DNA of 7,976 bases from an uncultured Clostridia bacterium (GTDB lineage: Bacteria > Bacillota > Clostridia > Oscillospirales > CAG-272): assembly GCA_947367285.1 (NCBI GenBank), contig CANBDB010000069.1, positions 1 to 7,976 on the forward strand, read 5' to 3'. The stretch's first letter is position 1; each line of letters starts with the position of its first letter. A program made the translations under genes and the position numbers. Of the stretch, positions 1 through 5,285 are shown one piece after another. Under the pieces are notes generated by a model. The model did not search any database and had not been told where the DNA came from. It saw only the letters and a program-made list of their open reading frames with translations.

Positions 1-27
1 ATAAAAACAAATTTATGGAGCTTTTTT

Positions 28-549
28 ATGTCAAAACGAAACAATAACCTGAATAATATTAGGTGCGAGTGCCAGCGCGCGAATAAAAAATTAGTAATCA
101 TTTTACCACTTTTACTGCTTTTTCTCGGTATTTTTACGCGATGGGTAAGCGGAAGTCCGCTCGGGGCTTTGCATTATCTTGAGGCTAAATCACTCGTGCC
201 GCCGATATGGGTGATGGTGCTTATTTTCAGCAGTTTTTATGTCGCATCGGGATTTGCACTCGGAGTGGCACTCGGCAATCGTTTTTGTGCCTGCGGCGAG
301 AAAAAATATCAGGGCGCTATGTGGTTTTGCATCTCGCTCGCACTTGGCTATGCGTGGTATCCGCTATTCTTTTGCGCTCGTCTTTTTCTTGTGTCGACCA
401 CAGTAAGTGCCCTGTGCCTGTTTTGTGCCATATGTGCCACGGTATGCTTTGCCAGCGTCTCCAAACTCGCATTTTTTCTCTCGCTCGCTTGCAACTGTTG
501 GCTACTCTATCTCGTGTTTCTCAATCTTCAAATATTTTTCGCGATATAA
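28..549 (+). CDS. Divergent, cysteine-rich TspO/MBR-family membrane protein
   Basis: A 173-residue, very hydrophobic protein with about five membrane segments (roughly residues 22-40, 59-83, 97-115, 117-141, 147-171), matching the five-helix, ~160-residue TspO/MBR (tryptophan-rich sensory protein) fold. Family-like landmarks are in the right order: PPIWV (58-62) followed by FYVASG, which resembles the family's PPxWxF...LYxxMG; AWYPLFF, which resembles NxxWxxLFF; and a C-terminal LVFLNLQIFF, which resembles the final LNxxI helix. TspO proteins bind porphyrins and other hydrophobic ligands in the membrane. The usual VWT tryptophan and the Asn before the third-helix Trp are missing, so ligand binding cannot be assumed. 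It carries 12 cysteines, including CxC pairs near residues 13-15 and 87-89. The start is supported by GGAG seven bases upstream. Family assignment is by eye and moderate; it could be an unrelated small membrane protein. Confidence 0.68.
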   Translation: MSKRNNNLNNIRCECQRANKKLVIILPLLLLFLGIFTRWVSGSPLGALHYLEAKSLVPPIWVMVLIFSSFYVASGFALGVALGNRFCACGEKKYQGAMWFCISLALGYAWYPLFFCARLFLVSTTVSALCLFCAICATVCFASVSKLAFFLSLACNCWLLYLVFLNLQIFFAI

Positions 550-582
550 CGCAGGGGCTATGAAAAATAGCCTAAAAAAGTA

Positions 583-612
583 TTGACAAACCATATTGTC
601 TAATGATAAAAT
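583..612 (+). promoter_or_regulatory. Sigma-A-type promoter upstream of the leader and lipoprotein gene
   Basis: A perfect -35 box TTGACA (583-588) is followed after 18 bases by a TAAAAT -10 box (607-612, five of six consensus bases). Transcription would start near 619, about 265 bases before the lipoprotein start codon, and would run straight into the hairpin at 676-714. It lies in the gap after the TspO-like gene and points the same way. Confidence 0.7.
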
Positions 613-618
613 ATAACT

Positions 619-714
619 GTAAATCGGAACGGACATATATTTCAAAAAGATGCCCGTGTGCAGAGAAGCTTTAAGCGCAGAGTGGCATTTTTGTGCCCGA
701 CTCTGCGTTTTTTT
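619..714 (+). ncRNA. Candidate short leader RNA or small RNA ending in an intrinsic terminator
   Basis: From the predicted start near 619 to the end of the T-run is about 95 bases without a convincing gene. The 5' part contains pieces that can compete with the terminator hairpin. GCAGAG (660-665) repeats the terminator's left arm and can pair with CTCTGC (701-706). AAAAAGATGCC (644-654) can pair with GGCATTTTT (684-692). TGCCCG also occurs twice (651-656 and 694-699). Mutually exclusive pairings of this sort are what a transcription attenuator or riboswitch expression platform looks like. I do not recognise a known riboswitch or T-box core, so this may equally be a stand-alone small RNA. Structure was assessed by eye only. 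Confidence 0.4.
676..714 (+). terminator. Strong rho-independent terminator or attenuator hairpin
   Basis: The left arm CGCAGAGT (676-683) pairs with ACTCTGCG (700-707). GGCA (684-687) extends the stem with TGCC (694-697) across a two-base bulge (698-699), closing a TTTTTG loop. Seven T residues follow (708-714). It sits between the promoter and the lipoprotein gene, so it either ends a short RNA or controls read-through into that gene. Confidence 0.8.
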
Positions 715-870
715 GCATTTCGTAAATTAAATATCAAAATTTTGAAGAATTTCTCAAAAAATATAGGTATATATATTGTAGGGTATTCAATATCCAAATG
801 CATAAAAAGGCAGGTTGAAATTATGGACCCACAGTATTACCGTGAAATCAAAAACAAAAAATATGACTAT
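715..870 (+). other. AT-rich spacer between terminator and lipoprotein gene
   Basis: This stretch is very AT-rich. The reading frame of the lipoprotein stays open through it, which allows an alternative in-frame ATG at 823, preceded only by a weak AGG at 812-814. A TTGAAG at 742-747 and TATA-like runs at 762-773 do not have acceptable promoter spacing. I see no gene and no clear second promoter here. Confidence 0.4.
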
Positions 871-877
871 AGGGAGG
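871..877 (+). promoter_or_regulatory. Ribosome binding site fixing the lipoprotein start
   Basis: AGGGAGG lies five bases before the ATG at 883. It selects that start over the upstream in-frame GTG at 658 and ATG at 823. The choice also places a signal peptide at the exact N-terminus. Confidence 0.85.
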
Positions 878-882
878 ACTAT

Positions 883-1563
883 ATGAAAAGAATAACGAGC
901 GTATTACTTATTTTTGTAATGCTTTTCGGAGCAGTGAGCTTGACGGCCTGCAGAGAAGAGTATGCCTTGGAAAAAGGTGAATTTGGGTATGATATCTTTT
1001 GTCCGTATGAGGGCGTTATGTTAGGGGTTAGATCTCAGGATAATACATTTTCACGAGATAACGTTAATTTCGACCTATACATTGGATTAAAGCGAGTGCA
1101 ACATCCCATTAATAGATTTTTTACAAACCTTACCGCTGATCCTTCAATAGAACCTATTATAGAACCGGAAAAGGTAAATACATACTATTTGATAGGAATG
1201 TGGACTCTGACCGATTATCTCAATGCTTGTTACAATAATTTAGTTGATAACGTTACCGGGGACGACTTTTATATATTGAAGGAGATATCCTATGTAGACG
1301 CTATTAAAAACGATACGTACGATATTTACAGGTCACGTTTTACGGGAATAAATTATAATGGGTATGAAAATATTTCTGTACCACGGGATATGATAGATAG
1401 GGAGCTGGCTAATGATGATGCAGTGTATCATAGCATAGTAATAGCAATCGTGCAGGTTCAAAAAAACAGTGACGGTGAATATGAGGATACCGGATATTGC
1501 AGTTACACATTAGAATTGTGTATAAGAGAAAATGAGGAAGGAACTGTAACTTTAACGAGATAA
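883..1563 (+). CDS. Orphan secreted lipoprotein of unknown function
   Basis: A 226-residue protein starting MKR, then a hydrophobic stretch (residues 4-19) and the lipobox LTAC with the lipidated cysteine at residue 23. It should be exported by Sec, lipidated by Lgt, cleaved by signal peptidase II and held on the outer face of the membrane. The mature part is acidic and rich in Tyr, Asn and Asp. It has no internal membrane segment and contains four further cysteines (in FCPY, NACY, GYCS and ELCI) that could form disulfides. I recognise no domain or family. The gene is AT-rich: the 60 bases at 1321-1380 hold 17 G/C, against 31 of 60 at 5581-5640 in tsaE. It also uses many ATA and AGA codons, which suggests an accessory or acquired gene. 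The gene stands alone behind a long leader. The true start is the ATG at 883, not the GTG at 658, whose frame would run through the terminator hairpin. Confidence 0.8.
   Translation: MKRITSVLLIFVMLFGAVSLTACREEYALEKGEFGYDIFCPYEGVMLGVRSQDNTFSRDNVNFDLYIGLKRVQHPINRFFTNLTADPSIEPIIEPEKVNTYYLIGMWTLTDYLNACYNNLVDNVTGDDFYILKEISYVDAIKNDTYDIYRSRFTGINYNGYENISVPRDMIDRELANDDAVYHSIVIAIVQVQKNSDGEYEDTGYCSYTLELCIRENEEGTVTLTR
1063..1096 (+). repeat. Copy 1 of a 34-base imperfect direct repeat, inside the lipoprotein gene
   Basis: These bases encode the VNFDLYIGLKR segment of the lipoprotein (codons 61-71). They match 1565-1598 at 30 of 34 positions by direct comparison. Confidence 0.75.
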
Positions 1564-1564
1564 G

Positions 1565-1598
1565 GTTAATTGTGACCTATACACTTGATTAAAGCGAG
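1565..1598 (+). repeat. Copy 2 of the 34-base repeat, just after the lipoprotein stop codon
   Basis: It begins two bases after the stop codon and differs from copy 1 at four positions. Read in the corresponding frame it gives VNCDLYT and then TGA, so the copy is no longer coding. It lies in a different frame from the intact gene. It looks like the remnant of a tandem paralogue or a partial internal duplication. I could not align the flanks convincingly beyond these 34 bases. Confidence 0.7.
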
Positions 1599-1652
1599 GT
1601 TTTGAGTATTAAAAACAAGATAATAGTTGACAAAGAACCTGTGTGAATATAA

Positions 1653-1681
1653 AAAAGATGGAGCATTTTGCTCCATCTTTT
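1653..1681. terminator. Bidirectional terminator between convergent genes
   Basis: A perfect 13-bp stem pairs AAAAGATGGAGCA (1653-1665) with TGCTCCATCTTTT (1669-1681) around a three-base loop. The A-run at 1651-1656 becomes a T-run on the - strand, so it is strong for the small hypothetical gene ending at 1687. The short T-run on the + side can also stop transcription from the lipoprotein gene. Confidence 0.85.
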
Positions 1682-1686
1682 AATAT

Positions 1687-1974
1687 TTATTTCGCATTAA
1701 GCTCTCTCTCAAGCCAAACGAGACCGAGTGAAAACGCGTCGTAAAGACCGTTTTTGTCGCCCTGCTTGAGAATTTTGTTGGGATCATTTGAGTCAATGAT
1801 CTGAATGAAAATCTTGTCGGGGAGATCTTCACCGCTTTGCTCGTCCTTCTTGTAGGACATAATTTCAAGGAGCAAAAAGCACTTTTCAGTCTTATCTCCG
1901 TAGCAAATTGTATTGCCCTCACGTACAAGGGGTCTGTCTTTATATTCCAAATATTTTCCTTCAACGAGTTCCAT
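1687..1974 (-). CDS. Small hypothetical protein
   Basis: A 95-residue soluble protein beginning MELVEGKYLEYKDRPL, with no signal peptide and no membrane segment. It is charged and probably a compact mixed alpha/beta protein. The sequence ends in a likely helix (DAFSLGLVWLERELNAK). I do not recognise its family with certainty. The frame also offers an ATG five codons upstream (1989), but there the AAGGAG ribosome binding site would lie inside the coding sequence. The start at 1974, six bases after that AAGGAG, is therefore preferred. The gene follows rpe after 62 bases, but its own consensus promoter (2005-2033) and a strong terminator at 1653-1681 make it at least partly an independent unit. 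Confidence 0.8.
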   Translation of the reverse strand: MELVEGKYLEYKDRPLVREGNTICYGDKTEKCFLLLEIMSYKKDEQSGEDLPDKIFIQIIDSNDPNKILKQGDKNGLYDAFSLGLVWLERELNAK

Positions 1975-1980
1975 ATTAAT

Positions 1981-1986
1981 CTCCTT
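1981..1986 (-). promoter_or_regulatory. Ribosome binding site deciding the start at 1974
   Basis: On the - strand this reads AAGGAG, six bases before the ATG at 1974. It would overlap codons 2-3 of the longer alternative reading, which rules that start out. Confidence 0.8.
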
Positions 1987-2004
1987 CATTATTTTATCTT
2001 GTTA

Positions 2005-2033
2005 AGTATAGCACAAAAGAGCGGATATGTCAA
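2005..2033 (-). promoter_or_regulatory. Near-consensus sigma-A promoter for the small hypothetical gene
   Basis: On the - strand a perfect TTGACA (2033-2028) is separated by exactly 17 bases from TATACT (2010-2005), five of six consensus bases. The start point would be near 1998, giving a leader of about 25 bases before the ATG at 1974. The -35 box begins only a few bases after the rpe stop codon. Confidence 0.88.
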
Positions 2034-2036
2034 TAC

Positions 2037-2696
2037 TTATCGTGAGTACTCCGCCTCGCGCATTTGTTTGATAACCTTGCTGGGTGTTTTCGATCTGAAA
2101 ATCGCCGAGCCTGCAACGATAACGTTTGCGCCCGCATCAAGTGCGAGATGAACGTTTTCCGCAGTAATTCCGCCGTCAACTTCAATGTTGACGTTGATTT
2201 CGTGCTCGTCTATGTAATTTTTGATGGCACGTACCTTTTCGAGTGTTTCGGGAATCATTGCCTGGCCGCCAAAGCCGGGCTCAACGGTCATAACGAGAAC
2301 CATATCCACGATATCGAGATAGGGTAGCACCGCTTCGTAGGGAGTGTTCGGAGAGATTGCAATGCCCGCTTTAACGTCAAAATCCTTTATTTTCATAATC
2401 GCGTCACGGGGACGGGAAGTACTCTCATAGTGTATAGTAATGCTGTCCGCACCCGCCTTTACGAAGTTATCAATATATCTTTGGGGGTGCTTTATCATAA
2501 GGTGAACGTCAAAAAAGAGTTTGGTCTTTTTTCTTATGGATTCAATTACGGGTGGACCGAAGCTGATGTTCGGAACGAACACACCGTCCATAACGTCGAG
2601 GTGGAGATAGTTTGCTCCTGCCTGACGAACTCTTTCAATATCCTGCGCGAGATTTGAAAAATCTGCGGCAAGGAGTGAGGGCGCAATATATATCAT
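2037..2696 (-). CDS. rpe: Ribulose-phosphate 3-epimerase
   Basis: A 219-residue cytoplasmic TIM-barrel enzyme that interconverts ribulose 5-phosphate and xylulose 5-phosphate in the non-oxidative pentose phosphate pathway. The sequence shows IAPSLLAADF at the N-terminus, HLDVMDG with metal-binding His32 and catalytic Asp34, DVHLMI with His65, the VEPGFGGQ phosphate/active-site loop (138-145), and EVDGGI with catalytic Asp174. A GSAIF segment near the C-terminus completes the phosphate site. Length is normal for the family. AAAGGAG six bases before the ATG supports the start. It is separated from ispF by a 137-base gap and so may be expressed differently from the tight cluster upstream, although no clear promoter was found in that gap. 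The related enzyme RpiB is encoded three genes upstream. Confidence 0.97.
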   Translation of the reverse strand: MIYIAPSLLAADFSNLAQDIERVRQAGANYLHLDVMDGVFVPNISFGPPVIESIRKKTKLFFDVHLMIKHPQRYIDNFVKAGADSITIHYESTSRPRDAIMKIKDFDVKAGIAISPNTPYEAVLPYLDIVDMVLVMTVEPGFGGQAMIPETLEKVRAIKNYIDEHEINVNIEVDGGITAENVHLALDAGANVIVAGSAIFRSKTPSKVIKQMREAEYSR

Positions 2697-2833
2697 ATTA
2701 AGCTCCTTTCATTGTTTGAAATTTATGTCGAAATCTACAAAATCAACATAGAATAAGTAGTGAAAATACAGTAAAGAGATTGCGGAGGGAATAGCTAAGT
2801 CAAGGACGTTTGCCTTGAAAAACCGCAATTTTT
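2697..2833. other. ispF-rpe intergenic gap with a terminator-like structure on the + strand
   Basis: On the + strand ATTGCGG (2779-2785) can pair with CCGCAAT (2823-2829), followed directly by a T-run (2829-2835). Inside it a smaller stem pairs TCAAGG (2800-2805) with CCTTGA (2813-2818). The T-run is on the strand opposite to the genes, so it would not stop the operon. On the - strand I found no convincing promoter for rpe. Only the rpe ribosome binding site near 2702-2708 is clear. Confidence 0.4.
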
Positions 2834-3313
2834 TTACTTTTTATATACAAGGCATACTGCGTGAGCGGCAATGCCTTTTTTCTCGCCTGTAAATCCGAGT
2901 CCTTCCTCGGTGGTTGCTGTAACGCTTATGCGATCAAGCTCGACCTCAAGCGCACGCGCAATATTGAGGCGCATTTGAGGAATGTAGGGGGAGAGCTTTG
3001 GCTCTTGGGCAAGCACAGTCGCATCAATGTTGCCAACCTCATAGCCATTTTCTTTAATCAATTCATAAACACAAGCCAAAAGCTCGAGGCTGTCAGCCCC
3101 CTTGTACTGTTCGTCGGTGTCGGGAAAGTGCTTACCGATATCACCGAGAGCAAGAGCGCCAAGAAGCGAGTCGCTAATCGCGTGGAGTAGCACATCCGCA
3201 TCCGAGTGACCGAGCAAGCCAAGGTGATGGGGAATATTCACACCGCCGATAATCAGGTCGCGATTTTCAACCAATTTATGCACGTCATAGCCGTGTCCGA
3301 TTCTAATGCTCAT
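2834..3313 (-). CDS. ispF: 2-C-methyl-D-erythritol 2,4-cyclodiphosphate synthase
   Basis: A 159-residue enzyme, the usual length, that converts CDP-methylerythritol 2-phosphate to the cyclic diphosphate with release of CMP in the MEP isoprenoid pathway. It works as a homotrimer with a divalent metal at each subunit interface. The metal ligands are visible as GYDVH (Asp10, His12) and HSDADVLLHA (His44), the same pattern as E. coli Asp8/His10/His42. FPDTD and the TATTEEGLGFTG segment near the C-terminus form the nucleotide and active-site regions. Its ATG overlaps the ispD stop codon as ATGA. AGGGAG within the end of ispD, eight bases upstream, serves as ribosome binding site, so the two genes are translationally coupled and act in the same pathway. 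Confidence 0.97.
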   Translation of the reverse strand: MSIRIGHGYDVHKLVENRDLIIGGVNIPHHLGLLGHSDADVLLHAISDSLLGALALGDIGKHFPDTDEQYKGADSLELLACVYELIKENGYEVGNIDATVLAQEPKLSPYIPQMRLNIARALEVELDRISVTATTEEGLGFTGEKKGIAAHAVCLVYKK

Positions 3314-4071
3314 ATCATTTTCTCCCTTGATTTAAGGATTGCAAGTGCCACGGGAATATCGTCAGGAGTGGTAATCTTTAAATTGTTCCTGCCACATTCA
3401 ACGAGCTTGATGGAAGCACCGAGATTTTGGACGAGCGAGTTGTCGTCGGTAACTGCGAGATGATCGGCTTCCGCCTTTTTGAGGGCGAGCGCATATATCT
3501 CATGCTTGAAAACCTGCGGCGTTTGCGCAAGCCATATGTGATTGCGGTCCGCACTCGAATCAATATATAGGTTCTTTCCGTTTGAAACCTTGACGGAGTC
3601 CACGGCTCTCGTAGCAGCAGTAGCACAATCGTGCTTGTAAGCCTCACGGCAAACGGACTCAATTTGTTCGGGAGTGATAAGGCATCTCGCTCCATCGTGA
3701 ATTGCCACGAATCGAGTTTGCTTGCTCACTGCCAAAAATCCGTTTCTGACGGATTCCTGACGAGTTTTTCCGCCACTAACAAGACGGACAAATTTTTTAA
3801 ATTTGTAGAGCTTTTGGAACTCGCGATAGAGATAAAACTCATCCTCACGCGCAACAACTATTATTTCGCTGATGCACTCGCACGCGTCAAAAGCCATTAT
3901 AGCACGGGCAACTACGGGGATATTGTCGAGGAGGAGCATTTGCTTTGAAATACCCTCACCCATTCTTGTGGAATTTCCCGAAGCGACGATAATTGCCGTG
4001 GTGGATTCCGTTCTGTTTCGCTTGCCGCCGATAGCTCTGACGGTATCGCTGATTTTGTTTAAGATATCCAT
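3310..4071 (-). CDS. ispD: 2-C-methyl-D-erythritol 4-phosphate cytidylyltransferase
   Basis: A 253-residue nucleotidyltransferase that joins MEP and CTP to give CDP-methylerythritol, two steps before IspF. The CTP-binding signature is present but slightly unusual: ASGNSTRMG (30-38) where AAGxGxRMG is typical, followed by SKQ. Arg36 and Lys43 match E. coli Arg20 and Lys27. Other landmarks are HDGARC (usually HDGARP or HDAARP), the AVDSVKV substrate segment, LAQTPQVF, and NNLKITTPDD near the C-terminus. Compared with the E. coli protein it has about 16 extra N-terminal residues, basic at residues 17-20. AAAGGAG six bases before the ATG at 4071 supports this longer start. The gene lies 25 bases after rpiB and overlaps ispF by four bases. 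Confidence 0.95.
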   Translation of the reverse strand: MDILNKISDTVRAIGGKRNRTESTTAIIVASGNSTRMGEGISKQMLLLDNIPVVARAIMAFDACECISEIIVVAREDEFYLYREFQKLYKFKKFVRLVSGGKTRQESVRNGFLAVSKQTRFVAIHDGARCLITPEQIESVCREAYKHDCATAATRAVDSVKVSNGKNLYIDSSADRNHIWLAQTPQVFKHEIYALALKKAEADHLAVTDDNSLVQNLGASIKLVECGRNNLKITTPDDIPVALAILKSREKMI

Positions 4072-4096
4072 TCGGGACTCCTTTCCAAAACGGTAA

Positions 4097-4549
4097 TTAA
4101 AGAGCTTTTCCGTTTTCTATATCTTCGATAAGGGATAATCTTTTTACGTGGCGGTCACCCTCAAATTCCGCGTCAACGAATTCGTTAACGAGGTCGAGAG
4201 CAAGTCCTGCGCCAAGAACTCTTGCGCCAAGACAAAGAACGTTAGCATTGTTGTGAAGTCTTGTAAGACGAGCGGAGAAGGTGTCGGAGCAGCAAGCCGC
4301 ACGGATACCGCGATGCTTGTTTGCCGCCATGCTCATACCGATTCCTGTGCCGCAAACAAGAATACCAAGATCCGCCTCACCCTTTTGAAGCTTTTGACAG
4401 AGATGACTTGCGAAAATAGGATAATCACAGCTTTCCGCGCTATTTGTTCCAACGTCATACACTTCAAAGCCGCGGCTCTGAAGATGTGCCTTTATGGTGT
4501 TTTTAAGTTCGTAACCGCCGTGATCGGCGCCAAGTACGATTCTTTTCAT
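4097..4549 (-). CDS. rpiB: Ribose 5-phosphate isomerase B
   Basis: A 150-residue enzyme of the RpiB/LacAB fold that interconverts ribose 5-phosphate and ribulose 5-phosphate. Active-site residues are conserved and even numbered as in E. coli RpiB: GADHGG with Asp9 and His10, VCGTGIGMSM with the catalytic-base Cys66 and Thr68, and LHNNANV with His99. Full length. The ATG follows the tsaB stop codon by a single base (TAA-T-ATG). A GAGG about nine bases upstream lies inside the end of tsaB, so translation is probably coupled. The conserved Cys66 and pentose context support RpiB rather than a LacA/LacB galactose-6-phosphate isomerase subunit. Confidence 0.96.
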   Translation of the reverse strand: MKRIVLGADHGGYELKNTIKAHLQSRGFEVYDVGTNSAESCDYPIFASHLCQKLQKGEADLGILVCGTGIGMSMAANKHRGIRAACCSDTFSARLTRLHNNANVLCLGARVLGAGLALDLVNEFVDAEFEGDRHVKRLSLIEDIENGKAL

Positions 4550-4550
4550 A

Positions 4551-5270
4551 TTATTTTACCTCACTTTTTTCTTTTTCAAGACGCTCAAGTCGTTCTCTCT
4601 CGGCCTGGGATGCGCGAAGATATATTGGGGAAAGCTCTACGTCGGTTGTGAGAAGCTCCTCGCGTGATGCCTCAAGCGCACAAAGTGCCACACTGTATGC
4701 ACTTTGGTATTGATGAATGAGGGGAGTATTCTCAGTGCTTATTTTGGTAAAAGCACCTTTTGCTATATCATATCCATCGCCGCAAATATATATCTTTTTG
4801 TCGGCAAATTTTTGAAGAAGCTCTTCTTCGAGGTCATAAACGGATATGAGTCTATCCTCGCAAAGACGAGTCAATCTTCCGTTTTCACAAAGGAAAAGCG
4901 CGTTGTAGAGCTGACCGCGGCGCGCGTTCATCACGGGGCAAACGATTCCGCCGGCATAGAGAATATTGTGCGCGAGCGCATCAAGACTTGACACGGGAGC
5001 GCAGGGCTTGTTTTTGTTGAATGCAAGTCCCTTAATTGTTGCCGCACCGATTCGCACACCGGTAAATGAGCCGGGGCCCGCGCTGCATGCAAAAAGGTCG
5101 ATATCGTCCACAGTCAACTTCAATACCTTGAGAGATGCCTCAATCATGGGCAAAAGTGTCTCGCTGTGAGTATTGCCGTTATTTATTGAAAACTGAGCAA
5201 GTAACTTTTCGTTCTCGCAAATGGCAACCGTCGAAACTATCGCGGTTGAGTCAAGAGATAAAATTTTCAT
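4551..5270 (-). CDS. tsaB: tRNA threonylcarbamoyladenosine (t6A) biosynthesis protein TsaB
   Basis: A 239-residue ASKHA-fold protein, normal for the family. TsaB is the non-catalytic scaffold that dimerises with TsaD and works with TsaE to place t6A at position 37 of ANN-decoding tRNAs. Visible motifs are LSLDST at the N-terminus, NTHSETLLPMI (33-43), the hallmark SAGPGSFTGVRIG (63-75), MNARRGQLY, and the conserved C-terminal SPIYLRASQAER. A charged Glu/Arg/Lys-rich tail ends the protein. GGAG seven bases upstream supports the ATG at 5270, 15 bases after tsaE. TsaD and the RimI acetyltransferase, often encoded next to TsaB, are not here. The next genes are rpiB and ispDF instead. Confidence 0.96.
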   Translation of the reverse strand: MKILSLDSTAIVSTVAICENEKLLAQFSINNGNTHSETLLPMIEASLKVLKLTVDDIDLFACSAGPGSFTGVRIGAATIKGLAFNKNKPCAPVSSLDALAHNILYAGGIVCPVMNARRGQLYNALFLCENGRLTRLCEDRLISVYDLEEELLQKFADKKIYICGDGYDIAKGAFTKISTENTPLIHQYQSAYSVALCALEASREELLTTDVELSPIYLRASQAERERLERLEKEKSEVK

Positions 5271-5285
5271 AATTAATCTCCAATT

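Noticed and set aside
207..563. Open frame of 118 codons overlapping the TspO-like gene
   Set aside because: It lies almost wholly inside the 28-549 gene in another frame, has no ribosome binding site of note, and its translation has no recognisable membrane or domain pattern.
556..572. Hairpin GGCTAT/ATAGCC just after the TspO-like gene
   Set aside because: A six-bp stem with a five-base loop, but it is followed by A residues rather than a T-run, so I do not call it a terminator.
658..882. Longer lipoprotein start at GTG 658
   Set aside because: It would translate through the terminator hairpin, bury the signal peptide at residue 76 and ignore the strong AGGGAGG before the ATG at 883.
1680..1964. 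94-codon - strand frame over the small hypothetical gene
   Set aside because: It is an alternative frame of 1687-1974, lacks a ribosome binding site and has an arginine/serine-rich shadow-type translation.
1975..1989. Upstream ATG for the small hypothetical gene
   Set aside because: Using it would put the AAGGAG ribosome binding site within the first codons; the ATG at 1974 is correctly spaced after it.
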